Positions 1-9,635 of a DNA stretch of 64,000 nt are shown here, piece after piece. The position numbers were made by a program, and so were the translations under genes. Location: contig NZ_CP015029.1 of NCBI RefSeq assembly GCF_011455495.1, positions 1,116,740 to 1,180,739 on the forward strand. The letters are read 5' to 3'. This DNA comes from Frederiksenia canicola. Lineage in GTDB: Bacteria > Pseudomonadota > Gammaproteobacteria > Enterobacterales > Pasteurellaceae. The notes below the pieces were generated by a model, which had not been told where the DNA came from, ran no database searches, and saw nothing but the letters and a program-made list of their open reading frames with translations. How positions within the stretch are numbered: the stretch's first letter is position 1; every line of letters starts with the position of its first letter.

Positions 1-1
1 A

Positions 2-613
2 TTACTTACCATTGACGCCCGTGATGGCGTATCCGACCAAGATTTATCACTGCTTGGCTTTATTCTCAATGCAGGTAAATCATTAGTGATCGTGGTGAAC
101 AAATGGGATGGCTTATCGCAAGATATTAAAGACAACGTTAAATCAGAACTCGATCGCCGTTTGGATTTCATCGACTTCGCACGAGTGCATTTTATTTCAG
201 CTTTGCATGGCAGCGGTGTGGGCAATTTATTTGAAAGTGTGCAAGAAGCCTATCAATGTGCGACCAAAAAAATGACGACTTCGATGCTTACCCGTATTTT
301 ACAAATGGCAACGGACGAGCATCAGCCGCCATTGGTAAATGGCCGCCGAGTGAAACTCAAATACGCTCACCCAGGTGGCTATAATCCACCGATAATTGTG
401 ATCCACGGTAATCAAATCGAGAAATTACCAGACAGCTACAAGCGTTATTTGTCTAACTATTTCCGTAAGAGCTTGAAAATTATCGGTTCACCGATTCGGG
501 TCTTGTTCCAAGAAGGCAACAATCCATTTGCAGGCAAACGCAATAAACTCACCCCAAATCAGCTGCGTAAACGCAAACGCTTGATGAAGTTTATTAAGAA
601 AAATAGGAAATAA
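2..613 (+). CDS. der: GTPase Der, C-terminal part (5' end outside window)
   Basis: Der (EngA) is an essential GTPase with two G domains that acts in 50S ribosome assembly. The open frame runs in from the window edge, so only the C-terminal part is present. It reads [19 protein letters not shown], then the G4 motif NKWD of the second G domain, then SALHGSGV (G5), and ends in the KH-like domain with the usual very basic tail ([14 protein letters not shown]). A start inside this fragment, such as the GTG at 86, would be an artefact of truncation. The stop at 611-613 is followed by a 180-base spacer before hldE. Confidence 0.95.
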   Translation, partial: LLTIDARDGVSDQDLSLLGFILNAGKSLVIVVNKWDGLSQDIKDNVKSELDRRLDFIDFARVHFISALHGSGVGNLFESVQEAYQCATKKMTTSMLTRILQMATDEHQPPLVNGRRVKLKYAHPGGYNPPIIVIHGNQIEKLPDSYKRYLSNYFRKSLKIIGSPIRVLFQEGNNPFAGKRNKLTPNQLRKRKRLMKFIKKNRK

Positions 614-793
614 TCATTCTCCCGTTCACGGGGAGACAGACTAAAAGGCGTTCAGTATTTTAGTCTGAGAGAGCTGACAAGCGGTCAGTTTTCAGCAAAA
701 TTTTGCAAATGTGATCTCCCTGATTTTCGCTTCTAAACGAAGATTAAATCTGTCCCTCTCCTGCAAGTGGGCGAGGGTAATTAAGGAATATTT
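614..793. repeat. Hairpin-rich spacer with uptake signal
   Basis: This 180-base gap between der and hldE holds several inverted repeats: TCTCCCG/CGGGGAGA near 620-637, AGACTAAAA/TTTTAGTCT near 639-666, and CTGAC/GTCAG around the uptake signal ACAAGCGGTC at 677-686. The right edge (TGTCCCTCTCCTGC near 751) roughly mirrors the left edge. The plan, GC-rich palindromic ends around an uptake signal, resembles the element inserted in hrpA but is more degraded. The first hairpin may also terminate der. AAGGA at 784-788 precedes hldE. Confidence 0.45.
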
Positions 794-2221
794 ATGATGA
801 TGCAATACTCTTCTCAATTTAACCAGGCCAAAGTGTTGGTGCTTGGCGATGTGATGTTAGACCGTTACTGGTTCGGGGCGACAGATCGTATTTCGCCCGA
901 AGCACCGGTACCAGTGGTGAAAGTGCAACAGCGTGAAGATCGTGCGGGTGGGGCGGCAAACGTGGCGATGAACATTGCTAGCCTAAATGTGCCCGTAACG
1001 TTGCACGGTTTGGTCGGGCAGGACGATGCGGGCAAGGCGTTGGATACGCTATTGAATGCTCACCGCATCGAAAATCATTGTGTGGCAGTAAGTTCTCATC
1101 CAACCATCACCAAATTGCGTATTCTCTCCCGTCATCAACAGTTGCTTCGTTTGGACTTTGAAGAAGGTTTCCATAACCTTGACAGTCAAGAGCTACTCGC
1201 AAAGTTACAGGCAGAAATCACCGCTTACGGTGCCTTGATTTTATCAGATTACGGCAAAGGTACGCTTAATGCCGTCCAGCAAATGATCCAAATTGCCCGC
1301 CAAGCGAATGTGCCAGTGTTGATCGATCCCAAAGGCACGGATTTTGAACGTTATCGTGGGGCCACTTTACTGACGCCGAATATGTCAGAATTTGAAGCAG
1401 TTGCAGGGAAATGTGGTTCCGATGATGAAATCGTAGAAAAAGGCTTAAAAATGATTGCCGATTACGATTTATCGGCATTGCTTGTTACTCGTTCTGAAAA
1501 AGGAATGACCTTGCTTCGACCAAATCAACCAGCCTTCCACTTACCAACTCAAGCAAAAGAAGTGTATGACGTAACAGGGGCGGGCGATACGGTAATTAGC
1601 GTGCTGGCAACAGCTATGGCGGATGGCCGTTCGTTGGAAGAGGCTTGCTATCTTGCCAATGCGGCAGCGGGCGTGGTCGTCGGCAAACTTGGTACTTCTA
1701 CTGTTACCCCAGTCGAACTTGAACAAGCTATTCACCAACGCAATGAAACAGGCTTTGGTGTTACTGATGAAAATTCGCTGAAAGCTATTGTGGCACAAGC
1801 TAAAGCTCGTGGTGAGAAAATTGTAATGACCAATGGTTGCTTCGATATTCTGCATCCTGGGCATGTTTCCTACTTGGAAAATGCTCGTAAATTAGGTGAT
1901 CGTTTAATTGTCGCGGTCAATACGGATGAGTCAGTGAAACGTTTGAAAGGTGAGAGTCGCCCGATAAACGAATTAGATGCACGTATGGCGGTATTAGCTG
2001 GCTTGGCATCGGTGGATTGGGTCGTCCCATTCTGCGAAGACACACCACAACGCTTAATTGGTGAAATATTGCCAGATCTGTTAGTGAAAGGCGGTGACTA
2101 TAAACCAGAAGACATCGCAGGCAGCCAAGAAGTATGGGCAAATGGCGGGGAAGTTCGTGTCTTGAATTTTGAAAACGGTTGTTCAACTACCAATGTGATC
2201 AAAAAAATTCAAGGGTTATAA
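794..2221 (+). CDS. hldE: Bifunctional heptose-7-P kinase / heptose-1-P adenylyltransferase
   Basis: HldE makes ADP-heptose for the inner core of lipopolysaccharide. It phosphorylates D-glycero-D-manno-heptose 7-phosphate at C1 and later transfers AMP to the heptose 1-phosphate. The 475-residue length matches the fused enterobacterial enzyme. The N-terminal part is a PfkB/ribokinase-type kinase with the anion-hole motif DVTGAGDT (GAGD near residue 261). The C-terminal part is a nucleotidyltransferase with [11 protein letters not shown] (HPGH at 354-357). The start is ATGATGATG with AAGGA just upstream; which of the first Met codons is used cannot be told. Acts in the cytoplasm. No frame damage. 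Confidence 0.97.
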   Translation: MMMQYSSQFNQAKVLVLGDVMLDRYWFGATDRISPEAPVPVVKVQQREDRAGGAANVAMNIASLNVPVTLHGLVGQDDAGKALDTLLNAHRIENHCVAVSSHPTITKLRILSRHQQLLRLDFEEGFHNLDSQELLAKLQAEITAYGALILSDYGKGTLNAVQQMIQIARQANVPVLIDPKGTDFERYRGATLLTPNMSEFEAVAGKCGSDDEIVEKGLKMIADYDLSALLVTRSEKGMTLLRPNQPAFHLPTQAKEVYDVTGAGDTVISVLATAMADGRSLEEACYLANAAAGVVVGKLGTSTVTPVELEQAIHQRNETGFGVTDENSLKAIVAQAKARGEKIVMTNGCFDILHPGHVSYLENARKLGDRLIVAVNTDESVKRLKGESRPINELDARMAVLAGLASVDWVVPFCEDTPQRLIGEILPDLLVKGGDYKPEDIAGSQEVWANGGEVRVLNFENGCSTTNVIKKIQGL

Positions 2222-2235
2222 CTCAAGGACGAAGA

Positions 2236-2763
2236 ATGGAAAAAATCATCATTGATACGGAGCAATTTCAACGCACGATTTCACGTATTTCCCATCAAAT
2301 CATCGAAAAGCATTCTAGTTTCGACGATGTTGTGTTGGTGGGGATTAAACGGCGAGGGGCAGAAATTGCCGAAATGTTGCAAAAACGAATTGCAGAGTTA
2401 GCTCAAATTGAGCTGCCAATGATGTCGTTAGACATTACTTTTTACCGTGATGATTTAGAACAGACTCACCAAGATCCCGTGTATTCAGGATCCGAGCATA
2501 CTCTTTCCCTGCAAGATAAAAAAGTGATCTTGATTGATGATGTATTGTTTACTGGTCGGACTATTCGTGCGGCACTAGATGCCTTGCTTGATTTTGGACG
2601 AGCATCTAAAATTGAGCTAGTCATTTTTATTGACCGTGGTCATCGAGAGTTACCGATCCGTGCGGATTATGTTGGTAAAAACATTCCTACTGCACGCAGT
2701 GAAAAAATTCAGGTGAGAACACAACATTATGATGGTATTAATCAAGTGGCGTTAATGACGTAA
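2236..2763 (+). CDS. pyrR: PyrR-type phosphoribosyltransferase
   Basis: 175 residues of the type I phosphoribosyltransferase fold. The PRPP loop VILIDDVLFTGRTIRAAL starts near residue 97, and the N-terminus (IIDTEQFQRTISRISHQI...VLVGIKRRGAEIA) is that of the PyrR family: UMP/PRPP-sensing pyr attenuator and weak uracil phosphoribosyltransferase. The ATG at 2236 sits 6 bases after AAGGAC (2225-2230) and follows the hldE stop by 14 bases. An in-frame upstream start at 2179 would overlap hldE and is unlikely. No pyr biosynthetic gene or PyrR-binding leader lies next to it, so whether it regulates RNA here or works only as an enzyme is open. Confidence 0.88.
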   Translation: MEKIIIDTEQFQRTISRISHQIIEKHSSFDDVVLVGIKRRGAEIAEMLQKRIAELAQIELPMMSLDITFYRDDLEQTHQDPVYSGSEHTLSLQDKKVILIDDVLFTGRTIRAALDALLDFGRASKIELVIFIDRGHRELPIRADYVGKNIPTARSEKIQVRTQHYDGINQVALMT

Positions 2764-2847
2764 ATTTGAGCCAACATTGAACCTTTTGATGAAAATCGTT
2801 TCTAAACACCATTAAAATTATTATTCATTCTTTGATAGGAAGAAAAA

Positions 2848-3792
2848 ATGAAATTGACCGTTGTAAAATCTCTCTTTATTGCAACTTTCGCATTGTTAGC
2901 TGTTGCTCAATCTACTCAAGCAGAAGAGCGTGTGTTAGCTACCGTTGATGGTTATCCAATTATGCAGAGCCAAGTTGATCGTGCATTGGGGAAAAAAGCG
3001 AAAACAGAGGCAAACCGTAAAGCTGCCTTAGATAGTGTCATTAACGAATTTCTAGTACAACGTGCAATTCAAGAATCAGGCGTGAAAGTAAATTATGCCT
3101 ATGTTGATCAAATGATTGAAAATATTGCAGCACAAAATGGTTTAACCTACGGGCAATTTCTAGATGCCCTGGATTATCAAGGCATCACCTTGAATCAATA
3201 TCGTCAGCAACTTGCAAATCAAATTATGATGGAGCAAGTTCGTCACCAAACCATTGGTCAAACGATTCAAGTTGAACCAAAACAAGTTCAAGCACTTGCA
3301 AAAGAGCTCATGGCAAAAGATAAGGCGAGCGGTAAGCTCAGTGCAACAAAAGGAACGCAATATCGAATTAGTCATATTTTGCTGAAAACCAATCCAATTT
3401 TGAATGATCAGCAAGCCAAAGCGAAACTAACTGCACTTGTTGCGGATATTAATGCGAATAAAATGACCTTTGAAGCGGCAGCAGAGAAACATTCTGTTGA
3501 TTATGCTTCAGGGGCAGAAGGCGGTGATCTTGGTTGGAATTTCTTAGATATATATGATCCAGCCTTTGCTAAAGTCGCAAATAAGAGCAAACCTGGTGTA
3601 ATCTCCGCACCATTTAAATCGCAATTTGGTTGGCATGTGTTGAAAGTGACTGATACACGCCAAAGTGACCGTACAGAAGACGCGTACTTACAAAAAGCCT
3701 ATGAGCAACTGGTGAATCAACAAGCTCAAGATGCTTCGAAAGACTGGGTAAAAGCGTTAAAAAATCGTGCAGATATTCAATACGTACAATAA
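2848..3792 (+). CDS. Exported parvulin-type peptidyl-prolyl isomerase (SurA/PpiC-like)
   Basis: 314 residues with a Sec signal peptide (about 1-25, ending STQA|EER) and no lipobox, so probably periplasmic. After an N-terminal SurA-like helical chaperone region (VDGYPIMQSQVDRAL...) comes one rotamase domain starting at YRISHILLKTNP (about 172) and ending FGWHVLKVTD. Parvulins catalyse cis-trans isomerisation of prolyl bonds and assist folding of outer-membrane proteins. With a single rotamase domain it is shorter than E. coli SurA (428 aa, two domains). RBS AGGAAG at 2837-2842. A terminator follows. Confidence 0.88.
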   Translation: MKLTVVKSLFIATFALLAVAQSTQAEERVLATVDGYPIMQSQVDRALGKKAKTEANRKAALDSVINEFLVQRAIQESGVKVNYAYVDQMIENIAAQNGLTYGQFLDALDYQGITLNQYRQQLANQIMMEQVRHQTIGQTIQVEPKQVQALAKELMAKDKASGKLSATKGTQYRISHILLKTNPILNDQQAKAKLTALVADINANKMTFEAAAEKHSVDYASGAEGGDLGWNFLDIYDPAFAKVANKSKPGVISAPFKSQFGWHVLKVTDTRQSDRTEDAYLQKAYEQLVNQQAQDASKDWVKALKNRADIQYVQ

Positions 3793-3810
3793 TTAACTTG
3801 CTTACAATTC

Positions 3811-3834
3811 AACCCCGCATTTGCGGGGTTCTTT
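3811..3834 (+). terminator. Rho-independent terminator after the parvulin gene
   Basis: Perfect 8-bp stem AACCCCGC (3811-3818) / GCGGGGTT (3823-3830) with a 4-base loop, followed by CTTT. It ends the hldE-pyrR-parvulin block before rsmA. Confidence 0.8.
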
Positions 3835-3890
3835 AGTTTATAAAATTTGTAAAAAATGGCGGTGATCTAACCGCTTGTATAGGAAATTCA

Positions 3891-4754
3891 ATGAATTCAA
3901 ACTCAAAAAAACATTTAGGACACACCGCTCGTAAACGCTTCGGGCAGAACTTTTTACACGATCAAAATGTGATCCACAATATCGTTGCTGCGATCAACCC
4001 ACAAAAAGATCAATTCCTGCTTGAAATCGGTCCAGGTTTGGGAGCATTAACCGAACCTGTTGCGGACTTAGTCGATCAGCTCACCGTGGTGGAACTTGAC
4101 CGAGATCTTGCCGAGCGGCTACGCCACCATCCATTTTTACAGCCTAAATTAACTATTATCGAACAAGATGCACTGCGTTTTAATTTCCGTGAGTATTTCG
4201 ACGGTCTTGAATTAAATGGCAAAGGCGTGAGAGTGTTCGGCAACTTGCCGTATAACATTTCGACGCCATTGATGTTTCACTTATTCAAATTCCACGATCT
4301 TGTGCAAGATATGCACTTTATGTTGCAAAAAGAAGTGGTGAAACGCTTGTGTGCTGCCCCAAATAGCAAAGCTTACGGTCGCTTAACCATTATGGCTCAA
4401 TACTATTGCCAAGTTATGCCTGTGTTAGAAGTGCCGCCAACGGCATTTAAACCTGCACCGAAAGTCGATTCTGCGGTGGTTCGTCTTGTGCCATATAAAA
4501 CCTTGCCTCACCCTGTCAAAGATGTCTATTGGCTCAACCGAGTAACCACTCATGCGTTCAACCAACGCCGCAAAACGTTACGCAATGCGTTATCCACCCT
4601 ATTTAGTGCGGAACAGTTAGAGGCACTCGGCATCGACTTAAACGCTCGTGCGGAAAATCTTGCTCTTGCAGATTATGCCAAACTTGCTAACTGGCTCTGT
4701 GATAATCCACCAGAAATGGAAAAAACAGAAATTGAAGATTTAGGTGAGGGCTAG
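3891..4754 (+). CDS. rsmA: 16S rRNA A1518/A1519 dimethyltransferase
   Basis: RsmA (KsgA) transfers four methyl groups from S-adenosylmethionine to two adenines in the last hairpin of 16S rRNA, a late checkpoint of 30S assembly; loss gives kasugamycin resistance. Seen here: the N-terminal [11 protein letters not shown] signature, SAM-binding [14 protein letters not shown] (motif I), and the catalytic NLPYNIS motif (IV). The 287 residues include an acidic C-terminal tail slightly longer than that of E. coli (273). It has its own spacing downstream of the terminator and shares a convergent hairpin with gyrA. Confidence 0.97.
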   Translation: MNSNSKKHLGHTARKRFGQNFLHDQNVIHNIVAAINPQKDQFLLEIGPGLGALTEPVADLVDQLTVVELDRDLAERLRHHPFLQPKLTIIEQDALRFNFREYFDGLELNGKGVRVFGNLPYNISTPLMFHLFKFHDLVQDMHFMLQKEVVKRLCAAPNSKAYGRLTIMAQYYCQVMPVLEVPPTAFKPAPKVDSAVVRLVPYKTLPHPVKDVYWLNRVTTHAFNQRRKTLRNALSTLFSAEQLEALGIDLNARAENLALADYAKLANWLCDNPPEMEKTEIEDLGEG

Positions 4755-4772
4755 AGTAAAATAGCTAAAAGC

Positions 4773-4826
4773 AAGCGGTCACTTCCAGCGAATTTTTTGC
4801 AAAAAATTGTGTGGAAGTGACCGCTT
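4773..4826. terminator. Inverted uptake-signal pair, bidirectional terminator (rsmA / gyrA)
   Basis: AAGCGGTCACTTCCA (4773-4787) is perfectly mirrored by TGGAAGTGACCGCTT (4812-4826), a 15-bp stem built around two uptake-signal cores. T and A runs in the loop and flanks suit termination from both sides. It lies between the converging rsmA and gyrA. Confidence 0.75.
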
Positions 4827-4838
4827 ATTTATTTAGGA

Positions 4839-7499
4839 CTAAGCTTCTTCTCTGTTTTCTTCTGTTTCGTCTTCTTCGATCTCGCAAATGCGTTCTAAGC
4901 TGACGACGCTTTCGGTTTCCGCGGTGCGGATAATGCGAACGCCTTGGGTGTTACGGCCGACTAAGCTCACTTCATTCACTCGGGTGCGAACGAGAGTGCC
5001 TGCATCGGTGATCAACATAATCTGATCGTTTTCTTCCACTTGTACTGCCGCCACGACTTTGCCATTACGTTCGTTCACTTTAATGGACACAACCCCTTTA
5101 GTTGCACGGGATTTTACCGGGTATTCGCTTAATGCGGTACGTTTGCCGTAGCCGTTTTGGGTTACGGTTAAAATTTCGCCTTGAGTATGCGGAATCACAA
5201 GCGACACGACTTTGTCGGTGCTTAAATTTACGCTGGTTTCGTCTGCTTCATCGCTTTCAACAGTTTCTACTTCCACTTCTTCGACATCCTCAGCAGAAAT
5301 TTCGGTCGTGGCAAGTTTGATGCCTTTCACACCTGTTGCGATTCGCCCCATTCCCCTTACACCTGATTCGTTGAAACGCACGACACGACCTTGTGCCGAG
5401 AACAACATAATTTCGCTGTCGCCGTTAGTGATATCTACACCGATCAATTCATCGCCATCGCGAAGTTTTAATGCAATCAGACCGCTTGAGCGTACATTGC
5501 TGAACGCATCAAGAGAGACTTTTTTCACCACACCACTAGCGGTTGCCATAAAGATAAATTTATCGGCACTAAATTCGCCGTTTGGAATTGGTAAAATGGC
5601 GGTAATTCGTTCATTTTCTTCTTTGACCAACGGCAGAATATTGACGATTGGTGTGCCGCGTGCCCCTCGGCTTGCTTGTGGAAGCTGATACACTTTCAGT
5701 TGATACAAGCGACCACGGGTCGAGAAGCAGAGAATCGTGTCGTGGGTGTTTGCCACTAACAAACGCTCAATAAAGTCATCTTCTTTCATTTTCGTTGCAG
5801 ACTTACCTTTGCCGCCACGACGTTGTGCTTCGTATTCAGAAAGCGGCTGATACTTCACATAGCCTGCGTGGGAAAGGGTAACGACCACGTCTTCTTGAGC
5901 AATTAAATCTTCTAAATTGATGTCGCCTGACGCCGAGGTAATTTCGGTACGGCGTTCATCGCCAAATTCAGCTTTGACTTTTTCCAATTCCTCACGAATG
6001 ACTTGCATCAAGCGTTCTGCACTGTTTAAGATGTGTAAAAGTTCGCCGATCACGACTAAAATGTCTTTGTATTCATCGAGAATTTTTTCGTGTTCTAAAC
6101 CAGTTAAGCGGTGTAAGCGGAGTTCCAAAATGGCACGAGCTTGGGCTTCAGATAAGTAGTATTCACCATTGCGAACGCCACATTCAGCAGGTAACTCATC
6201 AGGACGAGCAGCATCAACACCAGCGGCTTCTAACATCGGAGCAACATTGCCCAATGCCCACGGGCGAGAAAGTAATCCTTCACGGGCTTCGTCTGCAGTT
6301 TTTGAGCGACGGATCAGCTCAATCACGGGGTCAATATTCGCAAGAGCAATCGCTAAACCTTCTAAAATATGGGCCCGTTCACGGGCTTTACGAAGTTCAA
6401 AAATAGAACGGCGTGTAACCACTTCACGGCGGTGTAATACAAAGGCTTCGATAATCTGTTTTAAATTCAATACCTTAGGCTGGCCATGATCAAGTGCCAC
6501 CATATTGATACCGAAGGTGACTTGCATTTGCGTCAGAGCATAAAGATTGTTCAACACTACTTCGCCCACAGCATCTCGTTTTAGCTCAATCACAATACGC
6601 AATCCGTCTTTATCCGACTCATCACGCAACTCGCTAATGCCTTCAACTTTTTTCTCTTTCACCAATTCAGCGATTTTTTCGATCAATTTCGCTTTGTTTA
6701 CTTGGTATGGAATTTCAGTCACGATAATCTGTTCACGTCCATTCGCCTTACTCTCAACGCTCGCTTTGGCTCGGACATAAACTTTACCTCGTCCTGTGCG
6801 GTAGGCATCTTCGATGCCTTTACGGCCATTGATGATGGCAGCGGTTGGAAAGTCAGGGCCGGGAATATGCTGCATCAATTCTTCAATACTGATTTGATCA
6901 TTATCGATATATGCCAAGCAGCCGTTTAGCACCTCATTTAAGTTGTGTGGCGGAATATTGGTTGCCATACCAACGGCAATCCCTGATGACCCATTAACGA
7001 GCAAGGCAGGAATTTTTGTCGGCAACACATCAGGAATCATTTCTTTGCCGTCATAGTTCGGCGAGAAATCGACAGTTTCTTTATCCAAGTCGGTTAGCAA
7101 TTCTTGAGTGATTTTCTGCATACGGACTTCGGTATAACGCATTGCCGCAGGTGCATCGCCATCAATGGAACCGAAGTTACCTTGACCATCCACTAACATA
7201 TAACGCAAGGAGAATGGCTGAGCCATACGTACGATAGTATCGTACACCGCCGAGTCGCCGTGTGGGTGGTATTTACCGATCACATCACCAACGACACGAG
7301 CTGATTTTACATACGGTTTGCTGGCAGTATTGCCACTTTGATCCATCGAGAACAATACACGGCGGTGTACGGGTTTTAAGCCATCACGCACATCGGGCAA
7401 CGCGCGCCCAACAATTACCGACATGGCATAGTCGAGATACGACGTTTTCAGTTCTTCTTCGATACTGATGGGGGTAATATCTTTGGCTAATTCGCTCAT
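4839..7499 (-). CDS. gyrA: DNA gyrase subunit A
   Basis: GyrA is the breakage-reunion subunit of the type II topoisomerase that introduces negative supercoils. 886 residues. The active-site tyrosine is Tyr122 ([10 protein letters not shown], with Arg121). The quinolone-resistance region reads [15 protein letters not shown] with Ser83 and Asp87, the susceptible forms. The C-terminal beta-pinwheel holds the GyrA-box QRRGGKGK; an acidic insert ([20 protein letters not shown]) and an acidic tail lie in the C-terminal domain. Transcribed divergently from msrB. No mutation expected to cause resistance is visible. Confidence 0.98.
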   Translation of the reverse strand: MSELAKDITPISIEEELKTSYLDYAMSVIVGRALPDVRDGLKPVHRRVLFSMDQSGNTASKPYVKSARVVGDVIGKYHPHGDSAVYDTIVRMAQPFSLRYMLVDGQGNFGSIDGDAPAAMRYTEVRMQKITQELLTDLDKETVDFSPNYDGKEMIPDVLPTKIPALLVNGSSGIAVGMATNIPPHNLNEVLNGCLAYIDNDQISIEELMQHIPGPDFPTAAIINGRKGIEDAYRTGRGKVYVRAKASVESKANGREQIIVTEIPYQVNKAKLIEKIAELVKEKKVEGISELRDESDKDGLRIVIELKRDAVGEVVLNNLYALTQMQVTFGINMVALDHGQPKVLNLKQIIEAFVLHRREVVTRRSIFELRKARERAHILEGLAIALANIDPVIELIRRSKTADEAREGLLSRPWALGNVAPMLEAAGVDAARPDELPAECGVRNGEYYLSEAQARAILELRLHRLTGLEHEKILDEYKDILVVIGELLHILNSAERLMQVIREELEKVKAEFGDERRTEITSASGDINLEDLIAQEDVVVTLSHAGYVKYQPLSEYEAQRRGGKGKSATKMKEDDFIERLLVANTHDTILCFSTRGRLYQLKVYQLPQASRGARGTPIVNILPLVKEENERITAILPIPNGEFSADKFIFMATASGVVKKVSLDAFSNVRSSGLIALKLRDGDELIGVDITNGDSEIMLFSAQGRVVRFNESGVRGMGRIATGVKGIKLATTEISAEDVEEVEVETVESDEADETSVNLSTDKVVSLVIPHTQGEILTVTQNGYGKRTALSEYPVKSRATKGVVSIKVNERNGKVVAAVQVEENDQIMLITDAGTLVRTRVNEVSLVGRNTQGVRIIRTAETESVVSLERICEIEEDETEENREEA

Positions 7500-7599
7500 T
7501 GAAATATCCTAATCATGTTGCAGAAAAGCCCTTTTAAACGGGGCAAAAATTGGGCGAGAGTATAGCACAAAAGGCGGGCATTCGGGGGATTTATTACAG

Positions 7600-7684
7600 A
7601 CAAGCGGTCGGTTTTCAGCGATTTTTTGCAAATCGTTTCGCTCTCGCCAAATTTGCAAAAAAATCGTAAAATCTGACCGCTTGT
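7600..7684. repeat. Inverted pair of DNA uptake signals
   Basis: ACAAGCGGTC at 7600-7609 and its complement GACCGCTTGT at 7675-7684 lie in the gyrA-msrB divergent gap. Each is followed inward by the AT-rich TTTTTTGCAAA-type extension typical of the family. Promoters of both genes must lie in or beside this region; I could not fix them with confidence. Confidence 0.7.
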
Positions 7685-7708
7685 TATTTCAAACTAAAGG
7701 ATGAAACC

Positions 7709-8101
7709 ATGAAAAAAATCGAGGAATTGACTGAACAACAACGTGAAATTTGTATCAACAGTGGTACAGAACGCCCATTTACGGGCAAATTTTTAGATGA
7801 AAACCGCGTCGGCACTTATCGCTGTATACGTTGCCATAATCCGCTTTTTCGTTCCGACACCAAATTCGATGCCGGCTGCGGCTGGCCGAGTTTCTATGAA
7901 ACCATTCACAAAAACTCATTACGTTATTTAGACGATTACAGCTTAGGCCGCCACCGCACCGAAATCCGTTGCGGTAACTGCGATGCTCATATGGGCCACG
8001 TTTTCCCCGACGGCCCAAAACCGACAGGTTTACGTTTCTGCTTAAATTCGGTTGCACTGAATTTTAAATGGGATGAAACGGGGGAAGAGATTGATGGGTA
8101 G
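7709..8101 (+). CDS. msrB: Peptide-methionine (R)-S-oxide reductase
   Basis: MsrB reduces the R epimer of methionine sulfoxide in oxidised proteins. The 130 residues are a stand-alone MsrB domain. Zinc ligands are CIRC (Cys39, Cys42) and CGNC (Cys88, Cys91), and the catalytic cysteine is Cys111 in RFCLNS. The CGWPSF and [10 protein letters not shown] motifs are intact. No MsrA or thioredoxin-like domain is fused and there is no signal peptide, so it is cytoplasmic. RBS AAAGGA lies 8 bases before the ATG. Confidence 0.97.
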   Translation: MKKIEELTEQQREICINSGTERPFTGKFLDENRVGTYRCIRCHNPLFRSDTKFDAGCGWPSFYETIHKNSLRYLDDYSLGRHRTEIRCGNCDAHMGHVFPDGPKPTGLRFCLNSVALNFKWDETGEEIDG

Positions 8102-8163
8102 TGTGGTCGAACTGTCGACAATCAATCATTTTTAACTAAACATTGTTATATAAGGAGCAAGTT

Positions 8164-9075
8164 ATGCAATTCCCTATAGTGTCTATTGTATTTGTCGTTC
8201 TGGTTATTTTGGTACTGATCTCAACCATTAAAACTGTCCCGCAAGGGTATCACTGGACGATAGAGCGTTTTGGGCGTTACACCAAAACCTTAACTCCTGG
8301 CTTGAATATTGTCGTGCCTTTTATTGATCGTGTTGGACGTAAAATCAATATGATGGAACAAGTGCTTGATATTCCATCACAAGAAGTGATTTCAAAAGAT
8401 AACGCTAGTGTGGCTATTGATGCGGTTTGCTTTGTACAAGTAGTAGATGCTCGTCGTGCGGCTTATGAAGTCAACCACTTAGAACAGGCGATTGTGAATT
8501 TAACGATGACCAATATGCGTACCGTTCTTGGTTCTATGGATCTTGATGATATGCTTTCCCAACGTGATTTAATTAACGGACGTTTGCTAGCCATTGTTGA
8601 TGAAGCCACAAATCTTTGGGGTGTAAAAGTAACTCGTATTGAAATTCGAGATGTTCGCCCGCCGAAAGAGTTAGTGGAGGCAATGAATGCACAAATGAAG
8701 GCAGAGCGTAATAAACGTGCAGATATTCTTGAAGCAGAAGGGATTCGTCAAGCAGAAATCTTACGTGCGGAAGGGGAAAAACAATCCCGAATTCTTAAAG
8801 CAGAAGGGGAAAGAGCCGAAGCCTTCTTACAAGCCGAAGCTCGTGAGCGTGCCGCCGAAGCAGAAGCAAAAGCAACCAAAATGGTATCAGAAGCGATTGC
8901 CAGCGGTGATACTAAAGCGATTAACTACTTTATCGCACAAAAATACACCGACGCATTACAGCAAATTGGCATCTCAGAAAACAGCAAAGTGGTACTTATG
9001 CCATTGGAAGCAAGCAATCTAATAGGCTCTGTCAGTGGCATTGCCGAATTGCTTAAACATACCAAAAAGCAATAA
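8164..9075 (+). CDS. qmcA: SPFH/band 7 membrane protein (QmcA/stomatin-like)
   Basis: About 303 residues: one N-terminal membrane helix ([18 protein letters not shown]), then an SPFH (band 7) domain from [24 protein letters not shown], then an Ala/Glu-rich coiled coil ([19 protein letters not shown]...). This is the QmcA/YbbK slipin type of scaffold, which pairs with NfeD proteins. The ATG at 8164 has a good RBS (AAGGAG at 8152-8157); the upstream TTG at 8143 would include that RBS, so I reject it. The nfeD-type gene follows 37 bases later. The precise role is not known from sequence. Confidence 0.9.
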   Translation: MQFPIVSIVFVVLVILVLISTIKTVPQGYHWTIERFGRYTKTLTPGLNIVVPFIDRVGRKINMMEQVLDIPSQEVISKDNASVAIDAVCFVQVVDARRAAYEVNHLEQAIVNLTMTNMRTVLGSMDLDDMLSQRDLINGRLLAIVDEATNLWGVKVTRIEIRDVRPPKELVEAMNAQMKAERNKRADILEAEGIRQAEILRAEGEKQSRILKAEGERAEAFLQAEARERAAEAEAKATKMVSEAIASGDTKAINYFIAQKYTDALQQIGISENSKVVLMPLEASNLIGSVSGIAELLKHTKKQ

Positions 9076-9112
9076 TCAACATTTGAATTATCTGAAATAA
9101 AGGAGGATAACG

Positions 9113-9553
9113 ATGGAATGGCTGACTGGCTGGTCTATGTGGCTCATTTTAGGTTTCGTTTTGTTTATTTTAGAAACTGTGATTACAGGTGTTTTTATAA
9201 TGTGGTGGGGTGGTGCGGCAATTATTATTGCGATTGTTGTCGCATTATTTCCTGACATTGCACTGAGTGTTCAATTCACATTATTTGCTCTCCTTGCTAT
9301 CATTTTTAGCCTTGCTTGGTGGAAATTTCAGCAAACTAGAGATGATCAAGAAGATCAAGCAAATACGCTCAATGACCGAGAACACGCTATGCTAGGTATG
9401 CAAGGGGTGATTGTTGAAATTCTTGAAAATGGTGTAGTGCGTGGCAAGTTTGGTGACACGACTTGGCGAGTTATTGGAAAAAATTTGAAGGTTGGAGATA
9501 GTGTTCACGTTAAAAAGGTTGAAGGTATCACTCTATTTGTAGTTAAATTATAA
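9113..9553 (+). CDS. NfeD-family membrane protein
   Basis: 146 residues with two or three N-terminal membrane helices (WSMWLILGFVLFILETVITGVFIMWWGGAAIIIAIVVALF...) and a C-terminal OB-fold (GMQGVIVEILENGVVRGKFGDTTWRVIGKNLKVGDSVHVKKVEG) typical of short NfeD (YbbJ) proteins. Family members are coupled to SPFH proteins such as the one just upstream and probably help organise membrane domains. RBS AAGGAGG at 9102-9108 is strong, which suggests translation matched to its partner. Likely one operon with the upstream gene. Confidence 0.9.
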   Translation: MEWLTGWSMWLILGFVLFILETVITGVFIMWWGGAAIIIAIVVALFPDIALSVQFTLFALLAIIFSLAWWKFQQTRDDQEDQANTLNDREHAMLGMQGVIVEILENGVVRGKFGDTTWRVIGKNLKVGDSVHVKKVEGITLFVVKL

Positions 9554-9559
9554 ATAAAT

Positions 9560-9603
9560 CAAGCGGTCAAATTTGCAAGATTTTTTACAAATATGACCGC
9601 TTG
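9560..9603. terminator. Inverted uptake-signal pair, bidirectional terminator (nfeD / hrpA)
   Basis: CAAGCGGTCA (9560-9569) pairs with TGACCGCTTG (9594-9603) across an AT-rich loop between the converging nfeD-type gene and hrpA. Confidence 0.65.
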
Positions 9604-9635
9604 TTGCCACTTTGGGAGCTCCTACCAGCTTATTG

